A stretch of DNA of 5,260 nucleotides from NCBI GenBank assembly GCA_025353985.1, contig JANXNT010000211.1:1-5260 (forward strand), written 5' to 3'. Below the pieces are notes generated by a model. That model made no database searches. It saw nothing but the letters and a program-made list of their open reading frames with translations, and was not told where the DNA came from. Each line of letters begins with the position of its first letter. The stretch's first letter is position 1. The position numbers were made by a program, and so were the translations under genes. Positions 1-5,260 of the stretch are shown in pieces. The stretch comes from Limnoglobus sp. Its GTDB lineage: Bacteria; Planctomycetota; Planctomycetia; Gemmatales; Gemmataceae.

Positions 1-539
1 AACGGGAACACGACCATACCCACAAGCGTCGCAAACATTAATCCGAGACCACACGCGGCGAGTGTCGAGTTCGAAAATGACGAACCGAACGTGCCCCAAC
101 CGAACGCACCCACCGCGAGCACTAGCCCCCAAAAGACCCACATCATTTGCATTCGCCCACTGCCGAAGACACCCGCTAGTAACGCGGCCATCAGTAGTGC
201 CATTGCCACGATCACGACGAGAACGAAGCCTGCGATCATCTTCGCACGCCAGATGCGATAGCGGTTCGCGGGAAGTTGTTCGAGAAAATGGAACGTGTCG
301 TTTTCCCGTTCGCCCGCAAACAACGCCCCGCCGACCACGACGCCGGCGGTGAGGACGATCGCCATCGCGGTCAATCGTGGTGCATTCGAGTAGGAACGCA
401 AGTTCAGAGCGCCTTCGTCGGCATTGCTCGTTCCACCGAACGCCGCCGTTGCCGCGATGATCGCACTTCCGAGCAATACCAGCGCGATCAGGATCGCGCC
501 TTGCTCGCGGATTTCTTTCCAGAGTACGGCACGGGTCAT
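1..539 (-). CDS. ABC-2 type transporter permease, N-terminal part (cut by window edge)
   Basis: Reading the minus strand from the ATG at 539-537 gives 179 uninterrupted residues that continue past the left edge. The product begins MTRAVLWKEIREQG and has hydrophobic stretches at about residues 14-34, 57-75, 101-125, 131-151 and 160-179. The soluble loop at 76-100 carries GERENDTFHFLEQLP followed by a basic stretch. That GERE...F...LP loop is typical of ABC-2 permeases encoded beside YtrB/NatA-like ATPases. The start lies 2 bases after the stop of the ATPase gene, and a GGGG-rich Shine-Dalgarno sits about 7 bases upstream inside the ATPase tail, so the two are almost certainly translated from one message and form one inner-membrane complex. 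Substrate and direction of transport are unknown; export or envelope maintenance is the usual role of such modules. The C-terminal half is not visible. Confidence 0.88.
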   Translation of the reverse strand, partial: MTRAVLWKEIREQGAILIALVLLGSAIIAATAAFGGTSNADEGALNLRSYSNAPRLTAMAIVLTAGVVVGGALFAGERENDTFHFLEQLPANRYRIWRAKMIAGFVLVVIVAMALLMAALLAGVFGSGRMQMMWVFWGLVLAVGAFGWGTFGSSFSNSTLAACGLGLMFATLVGMVVFP

Positions 540-541
540 GG

Positions 542-1507
542 CTACACCCCTTCTTCGTACAGTTCGTTTTCCAGTTCTTCGCCCGTTCGCAACCGCACCG
601 GCGATGGCTTCCGTCGCGTGTCGGCCTTCGCCATCAATGCCGCATACACGTCTTCCAAACTCACAGCGGCTTCTTCGGCGTCGGTTAAATCTTCACGGCT
701 AAGGAACGTACCCAACGCGTCGGGGTCGGGGTTTTGCAACAGCACTTGCATGAACTTCCCGACCCGTTGCGTTTGCAACACTTTGCCGATCGACGACAAA
801 TTGGGGATCGTTCCCGTCGCGCGAAATTCGACGCGACGAAAGTTTTTACGCAAATCATCCAGCGGTGCCGCGAGCGTGACAACGCCATCTTGCACGAACG
901 CGGCATGGGAAGCGAAGCGTTCGAGTTCGGAAATCGAGTGGCTCGAAATGAGAATCGTGCGGCCTTCTGCGGCAAGTTCGACGAGGCTCGAAAGAAACTC
1001 GCGGCGCGTAAGTAAGTCCAGGCCTGATGTTGGTTCGTCCAACAAAAGTACCTGCGGGTCAGCCGCGAGTGCGAGTGCCAAACCGACACGCGCGTAACCG
1101 CCTTTGGACATTTCCTTCATCCGCTTCGAAGGGTCGAGCGCCAGCTTTTCGACCCACGCGGAATAGAGTTCGCCGAAGCCCGCGCGGTGAAACGATGCGG
1201 TAAACCAGCCGATTTCGGCTACGGTCATCCAGTCGTAGAAACGCGGTTTTTCGGGGACGTAGCCGACGCGGTGGCGTAACTCGTAGGCACGCGACCAGCA
1301 GTTTAGCCCGAGGATTTCCGCGTGGCCCGAATGCGGTTGCACCAACCCCGTAAGGACTTTCATCGTCGTCGATTTGCCCGCGCCATTCTCGCCGAGGAGC
1401 GCGAATACGGAGCCTTTCGGCACGGTGAGCGAAAGCCCGTTGACTGCGGGCTTCCCGCGATACCGCACCAGCAATTTCTCGATGACTATCGCATCGCCGT
1501 CGATCAT
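542..1507 (-). CDS. ABC transporter ATP-binding protein (YtrB/NatA-like, ABC-2 type)
   Basis: The 321-residue product is the nucleotide-binding subunit that powers the neighbouring permease by ATP hydrolysis at the cytoplasmic face. Visible motifs in order are: Walker A GENGAGKST at 39-47; the Q-loop region GYVPEKP at 82-88, with Glu in the usual Gln place as in many ABC-2 ATPases; a variant signature MSKGG at 133-137 instead of LSGGQ; Walker B LLLDEP at 154-159; D-loop SGLD at 161-164; and H-loop His190. The ATPase domain ends near 215. It is followed by about 80 residues of the C-terminal domain common in this subfamily and then an acidic tail (ELENELYEEGV). The ATG at 1507-1505 is preceded by AAAGGGG about 6 bases upstream. 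It lies 24 bases after the GntR-type gene and 2 bases before the permease, so it is the central gene of a three-gene operon. All catalytic motifs look intact; the substrate is unknown. Confidence 0.95.
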   Translation of the reverse strand: MIDGDAIVIEKLLVRYRGKPAVNGLSLTVPKGSVFALLGENGAGKSTTMKVLTGLVQPHSGHAEILGLNCWSRAYELRHRVGYVPEKPRFYDWMTVAEIGWFTASFHRAGFGELYSAWVEKLALDPSKRMKEMSKGGYARVGLALALAADPQVLLLDEPTSGLDLLTRREFLSSLVELAAEGRTILISSHSISELERFASHAAFVQDGVVTLAAPLDDLRKNFRRVEFRATGTIPNLSSIGKVLQTQRVGKFMQVLLQNPDPDALGTFLSREDLTDAEEAAVSLEDVYAALMAKADTRRKPSPVRLRTGEELENELYEEGV

Positions 1508-1531
1508 GGCTGCCCCTTTCGCTTACGTAAA

Positions 1532-1933
1532 TTACTTGGCTTGGCCGTTGCGGGTGGAGTTCAACCGCGGCCATTCGTCTTCGACCATTTTGCAAACGTC
1601 GACTGCCGACAATCCGGCAGATGCCGCCTCGCGCAATGCCTCGCGCATCCGAAGTAACACGATGGCACGCCGTCGTTCGCGGCAACGCTTCGGGCCGTCC
1701 GCCGTGATCTCCATGCCCAGCCCACGCTTGGTTTCAAGGATTCCCGCACGTTCGAGTTCCTGGTAAGCGCGCACGACCGTGTTCGGATTCACGACGAGTT
1801 CCGCCGCCAGATCGCGTACGCTCGGCACCATCTCACCGGGGGCCAAGTCGCTCGCCGCCACGGCAAAGACGATCTGCCCGATGATTTGTTCGTAGATGGG
1901 AACCGGGGATTCCGGTCGCACGCGGATCGTCAT
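1532..1933 (-). CDS. GntR-family transcriptional regulator, YtrA subfamily
   Basis: The 133-residue protein has an N-terminal winged helix-turn-helix of the GntR family. PIYEQIIGQI is at 12-21, PSVRDLAAEL at 37-46 and the recognition helix VNPNTVVRAYQELERAGI at 48-65, with the wing at about 66-76. Only some 55 residues follow, a short charged helical tail. This is characteristic of the YtrA subfamily, which lacks the large effector domain of FadR or HutC types. YtrA proteins are dimeric repressors that usually control their own operon with an adjacent ABC transporter, matching the ATPase and permease genes downstream. The ATG at 1933-1931 is chosen because GGAG (1941-1938 on the minus strand) sits 4 bases upstream. 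The gene is first in its operon, and its promoter overlaps a palindrome that it probably binds. The inducing signal is not evident from the sequence. Confidence 0.93.
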   Translation of the reverse strand: MTIRVRPESPVPIYEQIIGQIVFAVAASDLAPGEMVPSVRDLAAELVVNPNTVVRAYQELERAGILETKRGLGMEITADGPKRCRERRRAIVLLRMREALREAASAGLSAVDVCKMVEDEWPRLNSTRNGQAK

Positions 1934-1958
1934 CGCGCTCCGAAAGCAGAGTGTCGGT

Positions 1959-1976
1959 GTATCAGTTGACTAGTAC
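1959..1976. promoter_or_regulatory. Probable YtrA-type operator (imperfect palindrome)
   Basis: On the plus strand the sequence is GTATCAG-TTGA-CTAGTAC. The two 7-base arms are inverted copies matching at 5 of 7 positions, with a 4-base centre. It lies between the GntR-type gene start and its -35 box, overlapping the -10 and likely start point, where a repressor would block transcription. GntR-family operators are usually palindromes of this size with GT/AC ends. The assignment to this particular regulator is inference. Confidence 0.55.
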
Positions 1977-2004
1977 GGTAATGCCGCACGTGGATTGCTG
2001 TCAA
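1975..2004 (-). promoter_or_regulatory. Predicted sigma-70-type promoter of the regulator-ABC operon
   Basis: On the minus strand a perfect TTGACA (2004-1999) is followed after 18 bases by TACCGT (1980-1975), which matches TATAAT at three of six positions. Transcription would start near 1968, about 35 bases before the regulator ATG and inside the palindrome at 1959-1976. The -35 is strong and the -10 poor. The pairing is plausible but not proven. Confidence 0.45.
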
Positions 2005-2074
2005 GGATAAAATAGCGGAATCGGGGAAGTGACTGCGTAGAGTATTCGAAAGAGATCATTCTGAGGTGCAAGCG

Positions 2075-2386
2075 ATGTTACACAATTGGCAATTGATTGC
2101 AGCGGTATTGTGGCTCACGATTGCCGTGCTGATTTTCTTCCGCGACTTTTTATTGTCGCAAGAAGCACTGGACCGACTGTTCGGCCGCAACGGGAACATG
2201 GGCTTCTGGGTCGGCCTGTTCTTGTTCGTTTTCAACATCGCCCGCTGGTATCAGGCACGATCCGTTCGGCTGCAACGCGAGCGAAGTGTGCGATTGCCGC
2301 TCCAGCCAAACCCCGATGCGGCGGTGGGGTACGAGTACAACCCCGAGTTGGATTTCCACAAGTCCGACGACACGCCGAAGGCGTGA
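2075..2386 (+). CDS. Small two-helix membrane protein of unknown function
   Basis: The 103-residue product has two hydrophobic segments, about residues 5-25 (ending in IFFRDF) and 43-57 (GFWVGLFLFVFNIARWY). They are linked by a short charged loop containing SQEALDRLFGRNGN. A hydrophilic C-terminal tail of about 45 residues follows, first arginine-rich (RSVRLQRERSVRLPL) and then acidic. I do not recognise a named family. The ATG at 2075 is preferred because GAGG (2063-2066) lies 8 bases upstream. A GTG at 2066 would start inside that ribosome-binding site. The gene diverges from the regulator-ABC operon across 141 bases that contain the palindrome at 1959-1976, so shared control is possible. 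It converges on the YgfZ-like gene with only 3 bases between stop codons. The good ribosome-binding site, clean membrane pattern and snug fit between neighbours argue for a real gene. Confidence 0.75.
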   Translation: MLHNWQLIAAVLWLTIAVLIFFRDFLLSQEALDRLFGRNGNMGFWVGLFLFVFNIARWYQARSVRLQRERSVRLPLQPNPDAAVGYEYNPELDFHKSDDTPKA

Positions 2387-2391
2387 ACGTC
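2366..2391. terminator. Stem-loop at the convergent gene junction, possible bidirectional terminator
   Basis: CACGCC-GAA-GGCGTG (2371-2385) forms a perfect 6-bp stem with a 3-base loop. Beyond a small internal loop, GACG (2366-2369) can pair with CGTC (2388-2391). It spans the stop codons of the two convergent genes, the right place for a shared terminator. Neither side has a T-run, so it is not a classic intrinsic terminator and may only be a 3'-end stabilising hairpin or coincidence in GC-rich coding sequence. Confidence 0.35.
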
Positions 2392-3400
2392 ATTGCGGCA
2401 TCGCGCCAATCAATTCCACCGCCCGTTTGCCGTCGGGCGTGTCGGCTTCGAACTTCATACCTGCATCGTGGTGTGGCCGTCGGATGTAGCCAATCGCGAT
2501 TGGTGCATCGTGTTTTGGCGAAAACACCGACGATGTCACCAAGCCGATTTCTTGCCCGTCGCGGAATATCTTCGTACCGCTCGGCAACGTGCCGCCTTCG
2601 AGAATTTTCATCCCCAAAAATGCTCGGCTCACGAAGCCCGCACGGTCGCGTGACATGATGATCGGCTCCTGCCCGATGAAACAGCCTTTCGTGTAGCAAA
2701 TCGCGCGTTGCACATTCGCGATCTCCATCACGAAGCGGCTCTCGTCGATGTCCGTGCCGTACACCGGCGTCCCGGCTTCGACGCGCCGCGTTTCGTACGT
2801 CGCATCGTCGCCGATGGTCGCACCCGCCGCGACGAGCATTTGCCACACGCCTCGGAATTTCTCTTTCAAACAAACGATATCGTAGCCGCTTACGCCCAGA
2901 AGATCGTGGCGACGGATGTTGCACACGCTCCCCGCACCGAAGGTGCGATCCATATGCATGAACTCCGCAAGGTCGGGGATCGGCTCGCCGATTGCGGCTT
3001 CGATCACCGCTTTCGCGTGCGGTCCGGCGAGGTGCATTTGGCCGAATGTCTCCGTGACATCGCGGAGTTCGACCGCTTCGGAGATCAAATATTTATCCAA
3101 GTGTTTGATCAGTTTCGCGCCGTAACCGGGTACGGTTTCGAGCCAGATCGCGTGGCGATTTCCGGACAGCATTACGTGGTATGCCCACGTTTGAAACAGC
3201 GTCTTCGCACGGTGATCGAGGAAGTACACCTCGCAGCCGCCACCGACGGGCAACTGTTGCAGTTCGTTCGTGCAAAGATTCGTGAGGAACTTCGGCGCAT
3301 CGGGGCCGGAGATTTCGAGTTTCGCAACGATCGAGCGATCGAAAATCGCTGCCGATTCGTACGATTCTCGGTAGCCCGGCAACGTGAGTGTGGGGTTCAT
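2390..3400 (-). CDS. YgfZ/GcvT-like folate-binding protein (Fe-S cluster maintenance / tRNA modification type)
   Basis: The 336-residue product has the aminomethyltransferase (GcvT) fold and is close in length to E. coli YgfZ (about 326 residues). The diagnostic YgfZ signature K-G-C-[YF]-x-G-Q-E is present as KGCFIGQE at 238-245, with the conserved Cys at 240. Other family-like stretches are LEISGPDAPKFLTNLCTNEL (28-47), RRVEAGTPVYGTD (205-217) and the C-terminal beta-barrel region IAIGYIRRPH (291-300). The segment where GcvT carries its catalytic Asp (residues about 86-100) has no obvious equivalent, which also favours YgfZ over a glycine-cleavage T-protein. YgfZ proteins bind tetrahydrofolate and support assembly or repair of certain Fe-S enzymes, including tRNA methylthiolation by MiaB in E. 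coli. The ATG overlaps the stop of the LarA-like gene as ATGA (3400-3397) and has no Shine-Dalgarno, so translation is probably coupled to that gene. An aminomethyltransferase-like enzyme of another specificity remains possible. Confidence 0.87.
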   Translation of the reverse strand: MNPTLTLPGYRESYESAAIFDRSIVAKLEISGPDAPKFLTNLCTNELQQLPVGGGCEVYFLDHRAKTLFQTWAYHVMLSGNRHAIWLETVPGYGAKLIKHLDKYLISEAVELRDVTETFGQMHLAGPHAKAVIEAAIGEPIPDLAEFMHMDRTFGAGSVCNIRRHDLLGVSGYDIVCLKEKFRGVWQMLVAAGATIGDDATYETRRVEAGTPVYGTDIDESRFVMEIANVQRAICYTKGCFIGQEPIIMSRDRAGFVSRAFLGMKILEGGTLPSGTKIFRDGQEIGLVTSSVFSPKHDAPIAIGYIRRPHHDAGMKFEADTPDGKRAVELIGAMPQ

Positions 3401-4608
3401 ATCAGGTCGACCATGCTTTTGTGTGCGTCGGGCAATATCAGCAACCGCTCGGCGGCATCGGCGAGTTTTTGTAATTCGCTGGCAGACGTTATCGAAGTCG
3501 CGAACAGTTCATCGACGGCGTCGGCATCGGGGCAGCCGGAGACGTAAATCCGCCCCCGCTTCGCAGCAAATGCCCAAAGCAGCGCGGCCGCGTGGTCGTC
3601 CGGGAAACGCTTCTTAATCCGCCGTTCGGCAGAGGTCGGGTCGCCCGCTGCTCGCAAGATCGACACGCCTTCGCCATTGAGTGGCAGCGTCGGCGTCAGC
3701 ACGATGATTCGCCCTTCCGGTTCAACGACCCGTGCTGCACATGCCGCCGCCGCTGCGACATCGGCGAACGTCACTCGCTCGGCCGATTCCGCGATCGTGG
3801 CAATCACCGTTTGCGGCAGTTCATCGACTTTCGCACGCCGATGCGCATCGAGCCGACGGATACCTTCCGCACTGCTATCGCGCAGCCCCGCAACGACTTC
3901 GCAGATGGTGCCGCCGTGCCCTTCGATCGCCTGCACGAAGAACGGCGTGCCTAACAAATACGCGACTTCCACCGCTTGCGCCCGCGTCGGCCAGACTTCT
4001 TCACTGGGTGCGGTAGCGTCGAATGCATCGCGGAATGACGCGAGATTTTCATCGTCGGAGAGCGTTGGGAAGATCGTCGTTTCGGCACCGATGTATCCGA
4101 ATACGGGGTCGTAATCGCGACCGGAAAGGATGATGGCAAAATCGGATTCGACGAGCGTCTTGTTCAGATAGATGCGCTTCTCGGCGGCAACGGTAGCCAG
4201 ATACGCAAGTTTCTTGCGGTCGGTCGGGTCGTGAATTTCTGTTTTCACATCGGAGAACTCGTCGGGCAAATCGTCGATCCAGTTCGAACCCGCCACCGGT
4301 GCGGTCGTCAGCAACGTGATGTCTTCGCAGCGGATTTCCGCCGATATCAAGTGTTCGATAATCGCAGCGACCATCTCGCCGAGGTGCGGTAGTTTTTCGT
4401 CGATGACGATGCAGACGTGATCGTCGGGTGTGAGTGCGCGACGCAACGATTCGAAGCCGAACGGCTTTTCGAGTGCGGCACGCACCATTTCGCGCGGCCC
4501 CACGGTCGGCGGAACCACGCGAGCACGAACCGGTTCCACGAGTCGTTCGGGTGGGACCGTGAGGTACCAATTCTCATTACCGAAGGTCAAAGTCAGCGGC
4601 GTGGCCAT
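3397..4608 (-). CDS. LarA-fold protein (lactate racemase/DUF2088 type) lacking the expected active-site residues
   Basis: With the ATG at 4608-4606 the product has 403 residues, near the 424 of Lactobacillus plantarum LarA. An in-frame GTG at 4647 would add 13 residues (numbering below counts from that GTG). The LarA pattern is recognisable in KPFGFESLRRALTPDDHVCI (61-80), DITLLTTAP (109-117), LVESDFAIILSG (165-176), VEPEGRIIVLTP (308-319) and a C-terminal domain ending RLLILPDAHKSM (401-412). LarA racemises lactate with a nickel-pincer nucleotide bound to Lys184 and His200. Aligned by eye, those sites here read GAETTIFPTL (187-196) and NLASF (201-205), the SSDHTRP loop reads VIDEKLP (81-87), and the His108 loop reads TTAPVAG (114-120), so none of the key His/Lys/Arg residues is kept. 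The protein may act on another substrate, bind a ligand, or be a non-enzymatic relative. It is first in a two-gene operon with the YgfZ-like gene. The ATG is preferred because a TATAAT at 4656-4651 would start the message at or after the GTG. Neither start has a clear ribosome-binding site. Confidence 0.82.
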   Translation of the reverse strand: MATPLTLTFGNENWYLTVPPERLVEPVRARVVPPTVGPREMVRAALEKPFGFESLRRALTPDDHVCIVIDEKLPHLGEMVAAIIEHLISAEIRCEDITLLTTAPVAGSNWIDDLPDEFSDVKTEIHDPTDRKKLAYLATVAAEKRIYLNKTLVESDFAIILSGRDYDPVFGYIGAETTIFPTLSDDENLASFRDAFDATAPSEEVWPTRAQAVEVAYLLGTPFFVQAIEGHGGTICEVVAGLRDSSAEGIRRLDAHRRAKVDELPQTVIATIAESAERVTFADVAAAAACAARVVEPEGRIIVLTPTLPLNGEGVSILRAAGDPTSAERRIKKRFPDDHAAALLWAFAAKRGRIYVSGCPDADAVDELFATSITSASELQKLADAAERLLILPDAHKSMVDLI

Positions 4609-4650
4609 GCGGATCGTTGCTCGGGAGGTCGTCGCGTCATCAATCACTCA

Positions 4651-4656
4651 ATTATA
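4651..4656 (-). promoter_or_regulatory. Predicted -10 box (TATAAT) of the LarA-like/YgfZ-like operon
   Basis: The minus strand carries a perfect TATAAT at 4656-4651. The best-spaced -35 candidate, TGTGCC 17 bases upstream, matches the consensus poorly, so activity may depend on an activator. A start point about 7 bases downstream (near 4644) would leave a leader of roughly 36 bases before the ATG at 4608 and would exclude the GTG at 4647. Confidence 0.5.
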
Positions 4657-4727
4657 GACGCGACCCACAAATCGGCACGGCACACGGCTCACAGAGACGA
4701 TTCGCTGTTTTTGTTTGGATTCGGTTG

Positions 4728-4756
4728 TTGGACTCGAAACGCACGCAAGATACACT
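4728..4756 (+). promoter_or_regulatory. Predicted promoter of the secreted propeller gene
   Basis: TTGGAC (4728-4733) and TACACT (4751-4756) are separated by exactly 17 bases and match the sigma-70 consensus at 3 and 4 of 6 positions. Transcription would begin near 4763, giving a leader of about 50 bases to the ATG at 4812. This promoter is divergent from the TATAAT at 4651-4656. Confidence 0.4.
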
Positions 4757-4760
4757 GCGG

Positions 4761-4780
4761 GAATCGAATCGCTTCGATTC
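4761..4780. repeat. Perfect 8-bp inverted repeat at the predicted transcription start
   Basis: GAATCGAA-TCGC-TTCGATTC has two perfect 8-base arms with a 4-base centre. It starts 5 bases after the predicted -10 box and covers the likely start point. It could be a repressor operator or a hairpin at the 5' end of the mRNA. No regulator gene for it is visible here. Confidence 0.55.
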
Positions 4781-4811
4781 GCTCTCCCCATCGTTCCACC
4801 GAGCGAGTGTC

Positions 4812-5260
4812 ATGCGCCTGTTACCTACTTTGGTGATGTTGGTACTCTCGACCATGTCCGCGAAGGCGGCGGACTGGGTCAACGTCGCCGACCCTCCGAA
4901 AGACAAAATAGTCTGGGCCGCCGATACCAAACTCAAAGTCGAAATCCCGAAATGTTTCTTCGACCCGGAAGTGACGTTCGCCGATCATGGTGGCCCCTTC
5001 GCCGCTCTGAATGTGAATTTCGGCCAAGATGTGTTTCGAGTCTTCGTCGATCTGCAAAAAGGTACGGTCATTGGCAAAACGGAAGGCAATATTACCGGTG
5101 TCACCCCGTTCGCGCTCAGCCGATCCGGCAAGCGTTTTGCGGCAGCGTTGAACGCGAATCGCGTCGCGATTATCGAACCGACAACGGGCAAGGTGTTGCG
5201 CGAAATTGAGCTATCGGGCAAGCCAGAGTCGATGCAATTCGCTTCGGACACGCGGTTAGC
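4812..5260 (+). CDS. Secreted beta-propeller-like (WD40/YVTN type) protein, N-terminal part
   Basis: From the ATG at 4812 the frame stays open for 149 residues to the right edge. The N-terminus is a clear Sec signal peptide: MRLL, a hydrophobic core through about residue 14, and a signal peptidase I site AKA|AD after residue 19. The mature part is rich in beta strands. VFRVFVDLQKGTVIGKTEG (74-92) and the unit ALSRSGKRFA (101-110) followed by VAIIEPTTGKVLREIEL (118-134) resemble the 'S.dG..la...v.iwd..tGk.l..i' rhythm of WD40 or YVTN propeller blades. Such exported propeller proteins are numerous in planctomycetes and usually act as binding scaffolds in the periplasm; no enzymatic function can be inferred. 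The upstream ribosome-binding site is weak (GAGCGAG at 4801-4807). The promoter at 4728-4756 and the inverted repeat at 4761-4780 precede it. The C-terminal part lies outside the window, so the propeller call rests on about one and a half blades. Confidence 0.75.
   Translation, partial: MRLLPTLVMLVLSTMSAKAADWVNVADPPKDKIVWAADTKLKVEIPKCFFDPEVTFADHGGPFAALNVNFGQDVFRVFVDLQKGTVIGKTEGNITGVTPFALSRSGKRFAAALNANRVAIIEPTTGKVLREIELSGKPESMQFASDTRL

Noticed and set aside
276..1097. Long plus-strand open frame (273 codons) opposite the ABC ATPase and permease genes
   Set aside because: It lies antisense to two genes with intact family motifs. Its translation is Ser/Arg/Thr-rich with no recognisable domain, as expected from the reverse of GC-rich coding sequence.
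2066..2386. GTG start at 2066 for the small membrane protein
   Set aside because: The GTG overlaps the GAGG that best serves as ribosome-binding site for the ATG at 2075, and there is no ribosome-binding site ahead of the GTG.
2232..2924. Minus-strand open frame (230 codons) overlapping the YgfZ-like gene and the small membrane protein gene
   Set aside because: It is a second frame of the YgfZ-like gene with a strongly Arg-rich translation and no motif, so it is a shadow frame.
2708..3547. Long plus-strand open frame (279 codons) opposite the YgfZ-like and LarA-like genes
   Set aside because: It is fully antisense to two well-supported genes, spans their junction, is His/Arg/Phe-rich and has no family resemblance.
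4698..4783. Nine-base direct repeat CGATTCGCT at 4698-4706 and 4775-4783
   Set aside because: The second copy lies partly inside the inverted repeat, and GATTCG-type words are common in this sequence. Two short copies are not enough to call a regulatory element.
1..5260. Search for tRNA, rRNA, CRISPR arrays, insertion sequences, toxin-antitoxin or phage genes
   Set aside because: None was seen by eye. All longer stretches are explained by the genes listed, and the two intergenic regions hold only promoter-scale signals.

Overview
The window looks like ordinary chromosome from a planctomycete, most likely the Gemmata/Zavarzinella branch. Support for this is indirect. The GC content is moderately high (roughly 55-60 % by eye). 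The genes include a YtrA-type GntR regulator with an ABC-2 transporter, a LarA-fold protein and a secreted WD40/YVTN-like propeller protein, a mix common in that group. This placement is inference; there is no rRNA or other marker gene.

Left part (1-1933, all minus strand). A three-gene operon reads right to left: a 133-aa YtrA-subfamily GntR repressor, then an ABC-type ATPase, then an ABC-2 type membrane permease cut by the left edge. Gaps are 24 and 2 bases. The repressor gene has a TTGACA -35 box, and an 18-bp imperfect palindrome covers the start-point region. This is the expected layout of a self-repressed transporter operon whose repressor responds to a small effector or envelope stress. 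The transported substrate cannot be read from the sequence.

Middle (1934-2386). A 141-bp divergent intergenic region separates that operon from a plus-strand gene for a 103-aa protein with two membrane segments and a charged cytoplasm-like tail. It is unrecognised. It ends 3 bases from the stop codon of the next gene, which converges on it, and a stem-loop sits at the junction.

Right-centre (2390-4608, minus strand). A two-gene operon has a 4-base ATGA overlap: first a LarA-fold (lactate racemase/DUF2088-type) protein, then a YgfZ/GcvT-like folate-binding protein with the diagnostic KGCFIGQE motif. The LarA-like protein keeps the fold-level sequence pattern, but every position where I expect a residue of the nickel-pincer active site carries something else. 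It is therefore probably not a racemase of the known mechanism. This is the most interesting item in the window.

Right end (4609-5260). A 203-bp divergent region holds a perfect TATAAT for the LarA-like/YgfZ operon. Facing the other way, it holds a plausible promoter with a perfect 8-bp inverted repeat at its predicted start point. The plus-strand gene it precedes encodes a secreted propeller-like protein that runs off the right edge. I saw no mobile element, CRISPR array, tRNA or rRNA, and no convincing wholly new multi-gene system.
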